A DNA stretch of 64,000 bases from Linyphia triangularis (taxonomy: Eukaryota > Arthropoda > Arachnida > Araneae > Linyphiidae), in assembly GCA_963978545.1 (NCBI GenBank), contig OZ021733.1:32717424-32781423 (forward strand). Reading direction: 5' to 3'. Positions 11,566 through 25,029 of this stretch are shown piece after piece; the stretch's first letter is position 1; each line of letters starts with the position of its first letter. The notes under the pieces were generated by a model. The model did no database searches, had not been told where the DNA came from, and saw only the letters and a list, made by a program, of their open reading frames with translations. The translations under genes were made by a program, and so were the position numbers.

Positions 11566-11569
11566 TACT

Positions 11570-11945
11570 TTATTAATATAGAGGTTTAATACTTTATCAA
11601 TAGTCTAATAATATTTTATTAATATTCCACTTATTGATATTTTATTAAACTTCTATTAATATTTTATTAATATTCTATTAATATTTTATTTATTAATATA
11701 TTTTTTAAATATATTCTTTTAATATATTCTATTTATTAATATATTTTATATATATTTTATTAATATTCTATTAATATTTTTATATGTTATTAATATTCTA
11801 TTAATATTTTATTTATTAATATATTTTTTTTAAATATATTCTTTTAATATATTCTATTTATTAATATATTTTATATATATTTTATTAATATATTCTTTTA
11901 ATAATTTATAAATATGTTACTAAAATTTTATCAATATTTTTAATT
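11570..11945. repeat. A/T-only repeat block with a 127-bp direct duplication
   Basis: The sequence is built almost wholly of TATTAATATT and TTTTATTAA words. A stretch of about 105 bp beginning TTATTAATATTCTATTAATA occurs twice, near 11659 and 11786, nearly unchanged. It is low-complexity, slippage-prone DNA with no coding potential. Confidence 0.75.
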
Positions 11946-14900
11946 TATCACAGTTTTATTCTTGACAGTAAAAAAAACTTTTCTTACTAATGACAAGGTT
12001 TAGAGATTTTTTTTTACTTTTAATATTGTTATTTAATTTTTTAGTCTGTATTTATTTAAAGTATGGGGAGGGGGATAACGTGCCCCAATCTATCTTACTA
12101 GTTAAAATTAGAATTTACTTCTGTTTGAAAACAAAACCTTAAACACATAATTTCCCAGCGTTTCATCCAAAACAGGAAATCAAAGTTTAAATATTTAGCA
12201 CATTCGCTAATGATTTGATCTAATGTCTTTAAAAGAGGTAGTGAAAATGAAATACAATTTCCATTGTTATAAAATTATATTACTTAGTTCGTCAACCTTT
12301 GGCAGTAAAGTGCTAATTCGTGATGCTGAATAAGATTGAAAAACTATCTTTCGTATAAAACAAAGATACAAAAAGCGGTAAGAAAAAGATATTTGGAGAA
12401 GGGGAAAGAAATTAAAATTGTTTTGTCCAAATCTAATTCAGGTCAGTAGAGTGGATTCGATTGAAAAATGATCCTTCAGGATTGATAAAATAAAAGTCAT
12501 ATTAGATTGGAAGTAGTTTGAACTTTGAAGGAATGTGATATCCAAGTTGAAATTTAGATATGAGGAAAAGCTGTGGTAAAATGAAAGCGGGATTTCAAAA
12601 GTTTCAAATTAAATAGAGTATAAACTCATTTTGTTATGTAAAAGAACAATAGGTATCTTTTTTCAATTCAGAGTTCTCAAAGCTAAAATAAAATATAACG
12701 TTTAAAACTTAGACGCTATCAAATGATCTTTAGTAAAAGTAACCTTATCACGTGAGCATTGAAATTGGACAATCAAATATGTTACGTGAATTGTGCTAAT
12801 TCATTTCAGACAAATAAATTGCATAAAGCGGGGTTTTTACTTGCTGCATATTACTTAATGAAACGGAGATAACTCATAATTAATTGAATGTATAACTATT
12901 CTCTAAAATTACGGCAAAAAAAGTATAAGAATCAGATGAAATGAAGTTTCAAAATTGTACATAGGGATTGAACTTAAAGGTGTAATTTATAAACAACGCT
13001 GCCCTAATTCTTAAAAAATTAAGTAATTATTTCAACCACTCTTAATCTTTTAAAAATATAAAATATTTTTATCATACAAACAAATTTAAGTTTATTAAAT
13101 GCGTTTATTGGGGTGATTTAGTAGCTAATTTTTCATAACTTGTGAGGATAAGGAATATTGATCGTTTTTCTTCTTTTATATGTTCGAACAATTGCAGCAG
13201 TAGCAAACGATTAATTAGCCTTTGATTTAAAATAAAAAATATTATGTAATATGTCATGTTTATTTTTAGAAATATAACTATAACTGTGACCTAATACGTC
13301 GTGAGTGTGTTCTAGCAATATAAATAATATGTTATAGTAATCTGTATAATTCAATACTTTATTCCTTCACTTTGATTTATAGTATTTTTCTTCATCCCAA
13401 CCCTCGCTATAGAAGTTTTACTTTCAAAACGTTTAAATAATTAAGAAAAATAATGAGGCCTAGTGAGGTACTTTAAATCAAAGTTCTTCACTGTCCAGTA
13501 CATCGCACTTTTCACAATATACCTCCGATGTGAAACATATAACAATCCAGTTATGAACACGTATTTATCTTTAAACGTTTAACACAATAATTGGTATATT
13601 TCCTTAACTAAAACATTAACTAATGTACACATAAACTCAGTTTGAAGTTCTATAAAAATTCTTATAAATTGATAGTATTTTTTAAACCTAAACTTAATAA
13701 GAATACTAAAATGGACGCAACCGAACTGAAAGTAAATCTGGAAATGATATTTGTCATGTCATGTGACAAGTACAAAGCAACGAAGGGGCACTATTATGCT
13801 TTGCTCCACTACCCCACTAAACCTAATTCTCAAAAAATTCATGTCGTCAATAAAACTATTTTTTTTAATAACTTTGTTATGGAAACATGTTATTACTAGT
13901 GCAAAATAATAATAAAATTTGTCAAGCTTATATGAATCATACACGACACAAAGCAAAAGTTACTCGTTTTTATTTACACAAATGAAACAAAAATTGAGGT
14001 AACCTTAACAAATGTAATAGAAAATGCTTCTTTTGAAATTCACTAGACTTGAAACGAAAGTTTAATTAATTCGAGACATTTACTCCCATTTGACATGATT
14101 AGATTGTCAAGCTATTTCTTGAAATATAGAGGTTAAAAAACTAGAGGGAAAAGTACCACGTGATATAAGTTCAAAAGAATATACCTATAGAATGCATGTG
14201 AATATTTTAGAAAAGTTTGAATAACTTAAATAAAAACTTAAATGCATGAGATTATTTTAACCACTTCCTCTTCTTTAAAGCTCTTATCAGATTTATTAAC
14301 CCTACTAACCCAAAACATTTGACATTTCAGAGATGATTTAAATATATGTTTAATTGAAATAACTAATCCCATCTGACATGATTAAAGTACAAAGTTTTCA
14401 AAATGAGCAATAATTCTTTTGATAGATAAAATCAAATCAACTAACATAAAAAAAAAAAATCTCATGCAAGATTTGCACTATATAAGGCAAAACTTAAAGT
14501 ATGTCATATCTGTCAACAAATTTAGATTAACTCCATTGAAAAACATATAAAGCATTCTTTAAAATTTTCCCATCCATTGATTAAAACGTAACAAAAAACA
14601 AGACACTAACACAACCTTCCATTTATCACCAATACCCCAATACTTGTTTTTTGCTCCGGATTTCAACAAAATACAACCACCAATAAACACTATCACATCC
14701 TTCGAGAACCATGAAAAAAAAAACTGTCTTTGTGGACAAAATTGAAAGTTTGAAAACAAATTGGACATAAATTCACCATTCAAATATTCAGTTCAATACA
14801 CTCCATGCAATAACCAAAGTCAGGCGTGCCGTGGCATTTGTAACGATTAGATTTCCGGACATTGTAATCCTTATTTATGTCCCATATAAATAGTAATGAA

Positions 14901-15275
14901 AAATAATAATGTTTCGAAACTGAGACAAGCAAGAAGGTTGGGCATGCCAATAACTTAAGTTGATCGTGTTTTTAGATGCGAGTATGACAATTACACTGTT
15001 ACAATGCTACTCAAAGATCTTAAGAAATTACTGTGGGCTGAATAGAAGGATTGAAAAGACATCTCGCAACGTCTCATTTTCGATTTGTCAGCAAATTTAT
15101 CTTCCTTCCTGAAGAAAGCATACATTGAATTTTAAACCAGAGCAAATGAAATGGATTTGTTTTGTTGATTTCTTCTATCATTTGCCATTTTGCCCACACA
15201 ATGTATAAAAAACACAACTTTCCAAAAAAAAATATTTGCTGATTCAACTTTTGTTAGGAAAGTTTCAAGAGAAAA
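11946..15275. other. non-coding DNA, nothing convincing
   Basis: Only small repeated words were noticed: TCCCATTTGACATGATTAGA near 14083 and TCCCATCTGACATGATTAAA near 14369. The open frames at 13642-13899 (+), 13759-13956 (-) and 14559-14783 (-) have no recognisable domains and biased low-complexity composition. Confidence 0.5.
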
Positions 15276-15279
15276 TAGA

Positions 15280-15760
15280 ATGAAATGCCCTAGAAAAGTT
15301 TTGGAACACATAAATTTTCCAAAGAGTTGTCATTTGCTTTCTTAACTTTCTTTTCTGCTTTCTCAACAGAGAAGCAACACAAAGATATCTAGCAATGTTC
15401 TAGTAAAGTTCTGGAATTCATGTAGCTCTGAAACGTTACTAAAAATTATGTAACTTTTGATAAGTTTTGTCACATTTGCCACTTTAATTATCAGGAACAA
15501 TACACGAAAATATATAGCATTGTTTCAGTAAAGTTCTGAAATAGATAAATCTGAAACGTTACTGAAACTTATCTGCATAATTTTCAAAAAAGTTTCCATG
15601 TGCTACCTCAACTTTTATACAAGCATCACACGAAAGTATTTATCAGTGTTCTAGAAAAGTTACGGAACACATAATTCTAAAACATTACTGAAAAATGCGA
15701 AACATACAGTTCTGAAACGTTACTGAAGAATTATCTTGATCTGCAATGTTTCAATAATCC
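15280..15760. repeat. degenerate tandem repeat, unit about 120 bp
   Basis: The module TTCTAGnAAAGTT-nGGAA...TCTGAAACGTTACTGAAA recurs near 15288, 15399, 15521 and 15648, spaced 111, 122 and 127 bp. The units have diverged substantially, so this is an old array. It is non-coding. A shorter TTCTGAAACGTTACTGAA motif is repeated again near 15712. Confidence 0.6.
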
Positions 15761-16356
15761 ACGGAAAGCTCCTAAATCTAATGCATAAAAATGTACCATG
15801 ATTTTCTAGATATAATAATATACAGACGAAGTTTTGAAGCTCCAATATAATTACATCCACAACACTGTCTTGTTATTTTTGACAACTTTATTGTCAAACA
15901 TTTTGACATTTCTAACTTTATTGAATTATTTTCAATGGTAGATGTTTCTTCTTTAAATTTTCTTGCAGTATTTTTGTTTACTCAGTTTACCCTAACACTT
16001 TCAATTAAGTAAATGACCAATTTCATATTAAGTAAAAGAGAAGTTTCGGTAATTCTAAAATTATGACAATAATCTTTATCAGATTCTAACGCAGTTTAAA
16101 AATAGCTACAAGATAACTTCGTATGAATTGATCCAAAATAATGGTATCTTAATTCTAAATAAATAATAGAGAAATATCCAAAGAATTAAATAAAACTAAA
16201 ACTATTAAAAGTGCTTCGCTTATGTTAATGGCTTCTAATACAGAATCGCCAGAATTAAACTGATGTGGCATAAATTAGTCTGGAGCAGGTAGAAATTACT
16301 ATATTTCAAACTTTAGATTGATTTCTTTTTGGACTAAAACTTCATTCACAACCCTC

Positions 16357-17127
16357 CCGAAAAGATTCAAGCGGGAAATTCAAATTCCATATAGGCCCTT
16401 AAAGTGCCATACTTCCATCTGGTATTGAAAATTTGGTCTGCTTTTTTTCCTTAAACATATCCTTTTTTAATGGTCTCAATAGTATATAAACCTAATTGTA
16501 AAAAGATATATCCATTGAAACAGGTTCTAGACTGTTTTAAATAAGAGCATAGAAAATTCAAGCGGGAAATTCAAATTCCATATAAGTCTTTAAAGTGCTA
16601 TACTTCCATCTGATAGTGAAAATTAGGTCTGCATTTTTTTACTTAAACATATCCTTTTCTAATGGTCTCAATAGTATATAAACCTAACTGTATAAAGATA
16701 TATCCATTGGAACAGGTTCTAGAATTTTTTTTAAATAAGATCAGAGAAGATTCAAGGGGGGAATTCAAATTCCATATCAGCTCTTAAAGTGCCATACTTC
16801 TATCTGGTAGTGAAAATTTGATCTGCTATTTTTCCTTAAACATGTCCTTTTCTAATGATCTCAATAGTATATAAACCTAATTGTATAAAGATCTATCCAT
16901 TGGAACAGGTTCTAGACTGTTTTAAATAAGAGCAAAGAAGATTTAAGCGGGAAATTCCAATTCCATATAAGCCCTTAAAGTGCTATACTTCCATCTGGTT
17001 GTGAAAATTTGGTCTGCTTTTTTTTCCCTTAAACATATCCTTTTAAATGGTCTCAATAGTATATAAACCTAATTGTATAAAGATATATCCATTGGAACAG
17101 GTTCCAGATTGTTCTAAATAAAAGCAG
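16357..17127. repeat. tandem array of four units of about 192 bp
   Basis: Four head-to-tail units begin near 16357, 16548, 16742 and 16933. Each carries GATTCAAGCGGGAAATTC, then AAAGTGCCATACTTCCATCT, CTCAATAGTATATAAACCTA and GGAACAGGTTCTAGACTG. Spacing is 191, 194 and 191 bp. The units are clearly similar but have acquired substitutions and small indels. The array is followed by GTTTAATTATGGCCACCCTG, also found after a single related unit at 62.6-62.8 kb. Confidence 0.88.
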
Positions 17128-18700
17128 TTTAATTATGGCCACCCTGTACACATGTTCTAAACACATCGATTAACCTTCTTAAAAGTTTAATTTTGAAAAT
17201 TGGAAAGTTCCTTCAACATTAAACAGACTGACCTACCCCATAACAACTGGGGAGCAGTTGACTTAAGGATATTCGAAGTCCAAACACAGCAAAATAAATA
17301 AACTGACAACTAAAGTATACGAAGCTGGCGACCAAATACTTTTGTTGCTAACTATTTAGACTCCAGAGTTACGCCAGTTGATTTAAAAAGTCAACATTTT
17401 CCAGTGTTACGGTTCGTTTACGAATTCACGACTAATAAAGGGGAAAATAGCAGAGAAAGGGAAGCAGAAGAAGTTATTTAATTGAAATAGTTTGGTGGAA
17501 ATTTGCCCCTGCACTTCGGGTTTGTATGCTAAGTAAACAGAAGTTCAGAAAAAAAAAAGGTTGAAGAGGATCATCCACTATGTTAAATGACCTGCTAATC
17601 GCCCTTTAAGTGCCACTTTTCTGCTCCACTACCCTTCCTAAAACCGCAATCAACCAAATAATACACGATTTTTTTTTTCTGTCTCTGGTACCTTTGCAGT
17701 TTAAAAGTTCTCAAGACTAAACTTATAAAAATAACATCGCAATTCTTCCGAAATAATTTATTCTATGAAGAGTAATATTTTTATTTAACCTTCCACAAGG
17801 TTAGAGTGCTTTTTTGAAGGACAATTTTTATCTTCTTTAAATGGGGTTTGTTTTTGCCTTTGAGAAAACTAAAAATTCCTTCTCCTTAAAATTATAATGC
17901 ACTATTCATGAAATCGGAAAAAATTATTTGTAAAATGTGGATACAGTCTTTAATAAATGTATGTAAGTGGAGTAATTGATCTTCATTAAAAATGACCAAT
18001 TATTTTATAAATATTTTTACAACAATTCTCTGAAAATGAAGAGCTTGTTTTTCTTTAGAACTAGTAATCGATTATTTGTATAAACAATCCAATTATCGCA
18101 AAGGAGAATTTAGCATAAATTCACAAATTCTACGAAATTCTGGCACACTTTTCAGGTTCGAGATATTCTATGTAATAAATTTTCTAGAAAGTAAAACCTG
18201 GCAAGTTAATCCCGCTTACATGAAGCCCTTATTTGCAATATCTTTAATACGTTATTTTTATTTACTTAGTTTTCAATTTTGAAATTTAAAAAATAAAATT
18301 TGGCTTTTTTAAATGAATTTAGGAATTTTCAGAATTTTTTTTTTTTTTGTAGATCATTATTATTATTGGATACATACGAAATAATCAATGTTAACTCTAT
18401 GATTGTTTTTATACTTGGATATATCTACAAATTACGTAAACTTAAATCACGAACACAGTAAGTAAAACGACCACGACCAAAGTCTCAAATATATTATTAA
18501 AAAAGTTTATTCCATCAACAAATAATTTTATAAGTAGTTAATATCTGAAAAATATCTAATTAAAAAAATAATTTAACTAAATCTAAGTTTTGATCACCAA
18601 TCTATCCTTTGAAAATACTTTTTAAATGTTTTCCAGTGATTTGCAATTTTCTACTCCAACCAATTTCAAATGAACAAACTCCGATCCAAAATAAACTGCA
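17128..18700. other. non-coding DNA, nothing recognised
   Basis: Apart from the conserved array flank at 17128-17150, no repeat or gene was recognised. The frame at 18076-18282 has no domain features. Confidence 0.5.
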
Positions 18701-18704
18701 GAAT

Positions 18705-18798
18705 CCAAACTAGTTGGCTTATATTCTCCAATCGTCAAAACTAGTTGACTGATATTCTTCAATCGTCCAAACTAGTTGACTGGTATTCTCCAATCGTC
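18705..18798. repeat. 31-bp minisatellite, three copies
   Basis: Three tandem copies of CCAAACTAGTTGACTGATAT plus TCTCCAATCGT, with starts spaced exactly 31 bp (18707, 18738, 18769). Copies differ by a few substitutions. Non-coding. Confidence 0.85.
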
Positions 18799-18839
18799 AT
18801 ACACCTTGCTCAATACTCATCTAAAAAAGTAATTGAATT

Positions 18840-19365
18840 CTTCTTAGAATGGCTCCAGTCGCTTCAACATTACTTGAATGTCACCACATTTCCTCGACAG
18901 TAAAATTTCCCATACCACAAGAAAAATCAACAAATATGCGGTAGAAACGAAAGCATGTATGTCAAGGTGACAAAAGTACAAGTCTCCCCCCTGCTCCAAT
19001 TGCAAAAAAATCCGTGTCCTGACACTACCACGTAGGAGGAGATTCTCAGTAGCATTATTATTCGTCCAAGTGCTACATATACATATAGATTGCAACCTTC
19101 TAGATAAGACAAGGTGACTGTTATCATTAGGGAATTGTTCGGAAGGTTGAGATCAGATGGGTGGGGTTTTTGCTTCTGTCAATCCATAATTTGCATGCAG
19201 TGGTGTCGTGTGACATTCAGATTTGAGCGACATTCGGGATTGATATGCATTGGTCATTCGCCCTTGAAAACTAAGCACTCGAAAACACATGAGGTGACGC
19301 GGGCCATATATTAGCTGTTAGTTCCTGGAGTTTAAAGCGACCTTCGAATTTTAACTATTAGTTTT
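18840..19365. other. GC-richer patch, candidate conserved non-coding element
   Basis: Compared with its surroundings, this 0.5-kb stretch is richer in G+C and free of low-complexity runs. It contains a perfect octamer motif ATTTGCAT at about 19190-19197. Open frames cross it on both strands (for example 18844-19095 minus and 19114-19314 plus), but none shows a known domain. It could be an enhancer, a decayed exon or an unrecognised repeat. The sequence alone does not decide. Confidence 0.3.
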
Positions 19366-19569
19366 ATTATGAGGGGATAATCTACGTGAGTGCTGTGTGC
19401 ATGATGCTTTTGTTAATAGATAGGGAAGCCATAATTAAACTGACTCTAATTTGAACAGCCTGGAGAATGCGTCAATCAACAGTATAAGAACATAATGGAT
19501 ACTTAGTACTGATATACGTAATTCAATATAAAAAAAAAAAAAAAAAAAAAATGAAATTAAAAACTAAAG

Positions 19570-19897
19570 GAAACATTTTATTGGAATTGGCCAATGTCGA
19601 TAACAGTGGTTCTAGAAAGATTGGCCTGTCCATGTGTTCAATATCGTTTCAAAATACACGTTTAAAAAAAAAATGTAAAAACCATTACAAAACATATTTT
19701 TTACCCATCGGTCCTTTCTTATAAAACTATATTTCAATTTTAAAACGCTGCATCAACATTTCTATACTTCCAGTACATTTTACCAGCACTGGGCGAGATT
19801 CGTCAACATCCGTAACAACGGCAAGATTACAACGGTCCGCATTGGGATTAGCCAGTGTTGAGAAGCTATTGGCCAGCTGATTTGTACTACTGGGTAT
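19570..19897 (-). mobile_element. TTGGCC inverted-repeat element, copy 1
   Basis: One of four dispersed copies of a family of about 335 bp (also at 27.2, 40.0 and 51.3 kb). The right end here reads GTACTACTGGGTATTGC, equivalent to the clear terminal repeat ACCCAGTAGCACA of the 51.3-kb copy. TTGGCCA motifs lie near both ends. The middle contains the shared AAATATGTTTTGTnATGnTTTT block (inverted here). Non-coding and diverged. Confidence 0.65.
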
Positions 19898-22800
19898 TGC
19901 AGTTCATATTTCTGAAAATACTTCAAAGACAACAATTATAAGAATAATGTTATGTTCTTCGCTTATGTGAAAAACTCAAGCTTTTATATATTTTTTGCTA
20001 ATGTTTTTTCCGTGGAGCAGTTTAAATACATGACCTTTATATTAAAGTGGCATTATCTTTTGTTTAGAATAACAGATGAAACAACCCTGTCTCAAAAACA
20101 AAGTCAAAGTTTTCTATCTAAGTACTTGTTAAAGAATAAAGTACCATTTGCATGCATTTGGGCAGATATATCCTTGCTAACAACCAAATGACTGGAAGTG
20201 TTAGTCTTTCAAAGGATAAATAATTTCCCCTATATTTAAGTATCAACATTGCATTGTATTCTGATACCTAACATAGGGTACTTTATGAAACCTAGTGATA
20301 AAATTGCCAGTCCCACCTTTCGAGTTCTTTTCAAGTGAAGGATCATGTAACGCATTAATCGTAAAACAAAGCTTCACCTCAAAATGTTTCGCATGGTTGA
20401 TTAAATTTGGATTAGACGAGTGGTCTGTCATACGTAAAAGCTTTAAGAGAATAGAAGAATGAATCTTAAATAAATGTCCATAGAAAAGAATGTTTAAATA
20501 GTAAGCAATCTATAGATACATGTTGAAAGTACTGTTTAGTAACCCATTGAAATTACAAGCAATTTATGGCGGCAAACTATATTTTTATTATACCTACTTC
20601 AGATAAAATATGAAAAAATGCAAAAAAATATGATAAATACAATTTTTTAAAAATTCATTTCAGTGCAAACTTTATTGAGAAGGTTGTAACTGAAGTATTT
20701 GACCAAAAAGAAAAAAATCTGCAATAGTTCTTAAAATTAATTTCGATAATACATTTTTATTTTAGCAGCATGAAATTACAAAGAGAGATCTTAACGCATC
20801 ATTATGATAAGTGAAACAACACCGTCACGAAAATAAGTATGCAGGTATTTATGGTATAATTTACCACACTATTGTATTTGAAAAAACGATTAAAAAACAA
20901 ATTGAACATAAAGAGCATAAGACAATATCAAGAAATATATAGGTAAATATATGCTACCTGAATCATAGCAAATTTGAAACATATGCAGCATAAATTTAAC
21001 AGTCAGATGTTTAATAAAATAAATACATCTTGAACCGGTTTTCTTAAGAAACTTTGAAGTCACGGAATAAAAAACAAAACTGGGCTGTTCAAAATTATTC
21101 AAAAAATAAACATATAAAAATAATCCAAGTAGCGCAAATTGTATCTCTCTCCATTGTTTACAACACATAGCTTCACATGAGAAGAAATAAAAAAAAAAAG
21201 CAAATTCTCGTCTCTGCCTGGACTTTTATCTTTATTCTTTTAGTCCTATAAACACATGGCTTGAAACCTAGGCCTTCCAAATAAAGACCGAAACTCCGAG
21301 CAAGGTAAACACTTATTCCTTTGGTAAATGGAGGGGGAGAAAGAAAAAAAAAGCTTGTCTCTTTTGCCACCTGCTTCTCAATTTACGGGGGCACCAGATT
21401 TGGCGAAAATCGTCTAAAAGAAGAATTTTTAATCAAAGTGTACTTTAAAGCGTTTTTTAATCACATTGTTCCTTTTTGCAAACTTTAATTTTCACCAACA
21501 AAGAGTAATTACGGTAAACTAGTTTCTTGTGATTGATATTAAATTCCTCTTTCAAAATTCCCAAAAACGTTTATGTGTGCTTATTTTTTAATAATTTTGG
21601 ATTAATAGTGTAGAAAAAAATAAACATAGAACTGCATATAAGGGGCAGCATATAAGGACTGCATAGAACTGCAAACTTATTCAAACCATGTTAAACTAAT
21701 TAAAGATATGCCGCTAATTGTAAATATGATTAGCTTGGAAACACACAATAAACTTTACATATAGCATTTCGTTGACTTGGAGTAAATAAGTGCTAACTTT
21801 ACTTTTGGTTTCAAATCACTTTTTGATATATTTTGAAACAGAAAACATATATTCATCGATTGGTAAGAAATTTCAACTTGATCACTGAAACAAGTTTGGG
21901 GTATATAAAGGAAAAACTCATGTTGAATTAGCAATTTTGGAGGGTTTTTTTATTTTTATTTTTTATCTAACTTTGACAATTTGAAGTTAGCACCTTTTCA
22001 CTCTAAGCAGACAATTTTTTATACTAATCATGGGAACAATTGATTTTCAGAAAAGATTAATTTCTGTAGCAAATTAAAAATCTGTAATCTGTAAATAAAA
22101 CTTAAGAATAATTGTAAAAATTCATTTAATACATTTTATAAGATGTTAATTGAGGTAAATTTACTCCCTAATACTGTAAAAAAACATACTTATTTGTCAT
22201 TAAATTAAATGTAAAGTGCAACTAATTCTTAATGAATTAAATGAACACAAAAATTTACTTATATATAACTTAAGGAATTTATGCTTCTGAAACACTCGCC
22301 CTGTAGTCAGGGAAAAGGAGGGGGGATGGGATGATAGTTTGGGAGAACATGGGGGGTATATTTAAAATTATAATTTTTTGCTCTAAGTTTAGATGTTTTA
22401 TTAATTTTTTTTCTCAAATATGTATTTTAATAATAAGTCAAGCTACTTCTATTTAGGTTTTTTGATCCAGCACCACCACTAATATATTCAAATTCCCTTT
22501 TAATGTCATTTGCATAATGGCTATCAATATGAGTTGTTAAAAAACTTCCTTTCATCTTCTTTTATGAATAGACTTTTATAAATAGAACTTATATTTTGTT
22601 AAAAATTACTAGGGAAACTTCAGAAGAAGTGGACTATACAAAAAGATCAAAAGATCTATTTGTAATTTCCTATTTTTTATGAACTTTTTTTATGTTGGAT
22701 GGGTTAAAATGGGGACATACTTAGGCTTAGCTAATGCTGTATGATATTATAATTTCGTTCCCTTTGTTAATTATAGTAAATATGTTGTACAGTGTATTTC

Positions 22801-23180
22801 ATAATAAGACAAGTAAAAATAATTTCCTAATTTATTTTGTAGCGAAGTTGGAAATTTGTAAGATAGGGAAATTATTTTTAATTTTACTTTGTAATTATAA
22901 GAAGTATGATAAAAAATAACTGCCCCAATTTAATTCACATATCTAAAAGAAATAAGGCAATCTTCTTGGGTAGAAGCTCAGTACCATCTAAAAAAATCAA
23001 TCCACAAAATACATTGGCCTAGTAATAAATTTTACAAATGAGTTTTTCCACGTAAAGTATCCGACTAGGACATAACTGGGGAACAAATATAAATCTGATA
23101 TTGATGGTGAAAACTGCTATGCGGTGTCCAATTGCATTTGCCATGTATTGAATTAACCTAAATTCGATTGTCGTGGACAT
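19898..23180. other. non-coding DNA, nothing recognised
   Basis: No gene or clear repeat was identified. Open frames at 19952-20191, 20243-20431, 20890-21168, 21173-21370 and 22734-22919 lack recognisable motifs. G-rich runs occur at 21332-21341 and 22318-22327. Confidence 0.5.
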
Positions 23181-23181
23181 T

Positions 23182-23720
23182 ATTTCTTTATTTAAATATT
23201 CCGTTACTACTATTTTTACGTAAATTTTTTTGTTAAAAATATAACTCAAGTCATTTTTTAAACTCAAAATTAACATATTTTTATTTAAATATACATTTAA
23301 TTTACAACTACCCCCATTTCCTCCATCATGAAGAAAAATAGGATTATCAATCTAAGCACGATATATTATTCTACTCTTATAGGTATTCTGACAAAATTTG
23401 AAAATAATGGTATATTAACAATCCATATAGTTCAAATGTATGTTCATCAAATATTTAAATATTTTGTTAATATTATTTTTACGTAAATTTTTTTGTTAAA
23501 AATATGTTCATAACTCAAGTCACTTTTTTATACTCAATATTAACATATTTTCATTTAAATATGTACTTAATTTAGAACTACCCCATTTCCTCCACCATGA
23601 AGGAAAATGGGGGTATCAATCTCAGCACGATATATTATTATACTATTAAAAGGTATTCTGATAAAATTTGAAAATAATGGTATATTATCAATCTGTATAG
23701 TTCAAATGTATATGCATTTT
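23182..23720. repeat. tandem duplication, period about 269 bp
   Basis: Two adjacent copies share TTTTTACGTAAATTTTTTTG, CTCAAGTCA, TTTCCTCCAnCATGAAG and AGCACGATATATTATT. The CTCCAnCATG marker recurs at 23321 and 23590. Identity is high but not perfect, with several indels. Non-coding; an open frame on the minus strand (23019-23276) only partly overlaps it. Confidence 0.8.
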
Positions 23721-25028
23721 AAGTTTCATTGAAATAAATTTAAGGGGGTCCGGTAACAAAAATAAAAAAATAAAAACTTTATTTATAAATATTTTTATAT
23801 CAAGAATTCCTCTTATGTATGAGATACTATTTATGTCTTTGAGATAATGTTTTTTTAAATATTGTGATTATTTATTTTTAAAAAAATTAAAAACCAGGAA
23901 AAATCCATAATAATTGATGTTTGCATATTTTGTTATAAGTCACGATTTTTTTTTTTAATTGTAAGCTCCCTGTAATACATAATTACATAAAGAAAATTTA
24001 TCGTCACAGAATTCTGATGGGTGAATTAGAAAAAATTAAAAAAATTCTTAAAATTAAAATATAGACATTTTCAATTCTTTTATATTATCTTTTACGCTAA
24101 ATGTTATATTTTTAACAGAATTTAAAAAATAAAATTCTGTAAAGAGAATTTTTTTAAAACAATATAAATTAAATGCTCTAAATACTTGAATAGCCAATTT
24201 TTAATGGTTCTGGAGATATATCATGGATTTGCAGCATCTGTGAAAAACATTGGAACCCGAAAAAACGCACTTTAAGCAGACGCTTCAAGGCTTTACCCCC
24301 ATTAGTGAGTTTCAATAACAGGCAATTTCGTGGCGTTCTAATCACCTGAGGAATAAAATAAAAACACTATTTTATTCAGGAATGTATGAACTATTTTTTT
24401 TAAATCAGAAATTTTTTGATTTTTGATGAAATTTCGGTTCTGGAATTTAAGAAGTTATTTTTAAAAAATGCTGGATTTTACCGCCATTTTCCCCCCACAT
24501 AACCCTATTCTTCAGATTGCTTTTTATATGAATATATAATGTGAAGATATCTGTTGCAAGAAAAAAATCCGAATTAAACGAACGTATCATTAATATAACA
24601 CTATAAACATATAAATCCGCGTGTTTTATCTTAAGCACTCCTCTAAGCAACAAGTTTTTGTTTTTTTTGGCGGTTTAAAAGCACCGTTTTGGCGTAATCG
24701 CATCCAAGAATCAGCCAACTTTAACCACGTGTTCTAATGCAAGGTGCCACAGGGGGTATAACGAGGGAGGGGGAAGGGGACAAAGAATTTTTCACCTTGC
24801 GGTTTACACCCACTTTTCTTGCGTGTCCCCTCCCAAGTTATTTGAGTGCAGTAAAAACTTCAGGTACGATAATGTTTGCTCAGAGGGGAAAGTGATAAGT
24901 TCGCTTTTCACGATGTGAACACTCTCATGTGCGGCTAGGGTCTTATATTTTATTTCGAATTCAAGATCTTACAAACAGTGGTAAAAGTGTAGAAAAAAAA
25001 AGTTGGGGATGCCTACAAGATAGTGACA
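23721..25028. other. non-coding DNA with a GC-richer patch at 24690-24960
   Basis: The first 900 bp are A/T-rich and featureless apart from the possible old repeat at 24190-24275. From about 24690 to 24960 the composition becomes markedly G/C-richer, with a CACGTG E-box near 24726 and G-rich tracts. This could be a regulatory element, but no gene structure was seen. Confidence 0.3.
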
Positions 25029-25029
25029 A

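Noticed and set aside
14083..14390. Pair of CCCATnTGACATGATTA words as repeat ends
   Set aside because: They are in direct orientation, only 20 bp long, and nothing around them matches.
24715..24760. Second CTCF-like site (GCCACAGGGGGTA)
   Set aside because: It lacks the AG-GGC spacing of the core and matches too few positions.
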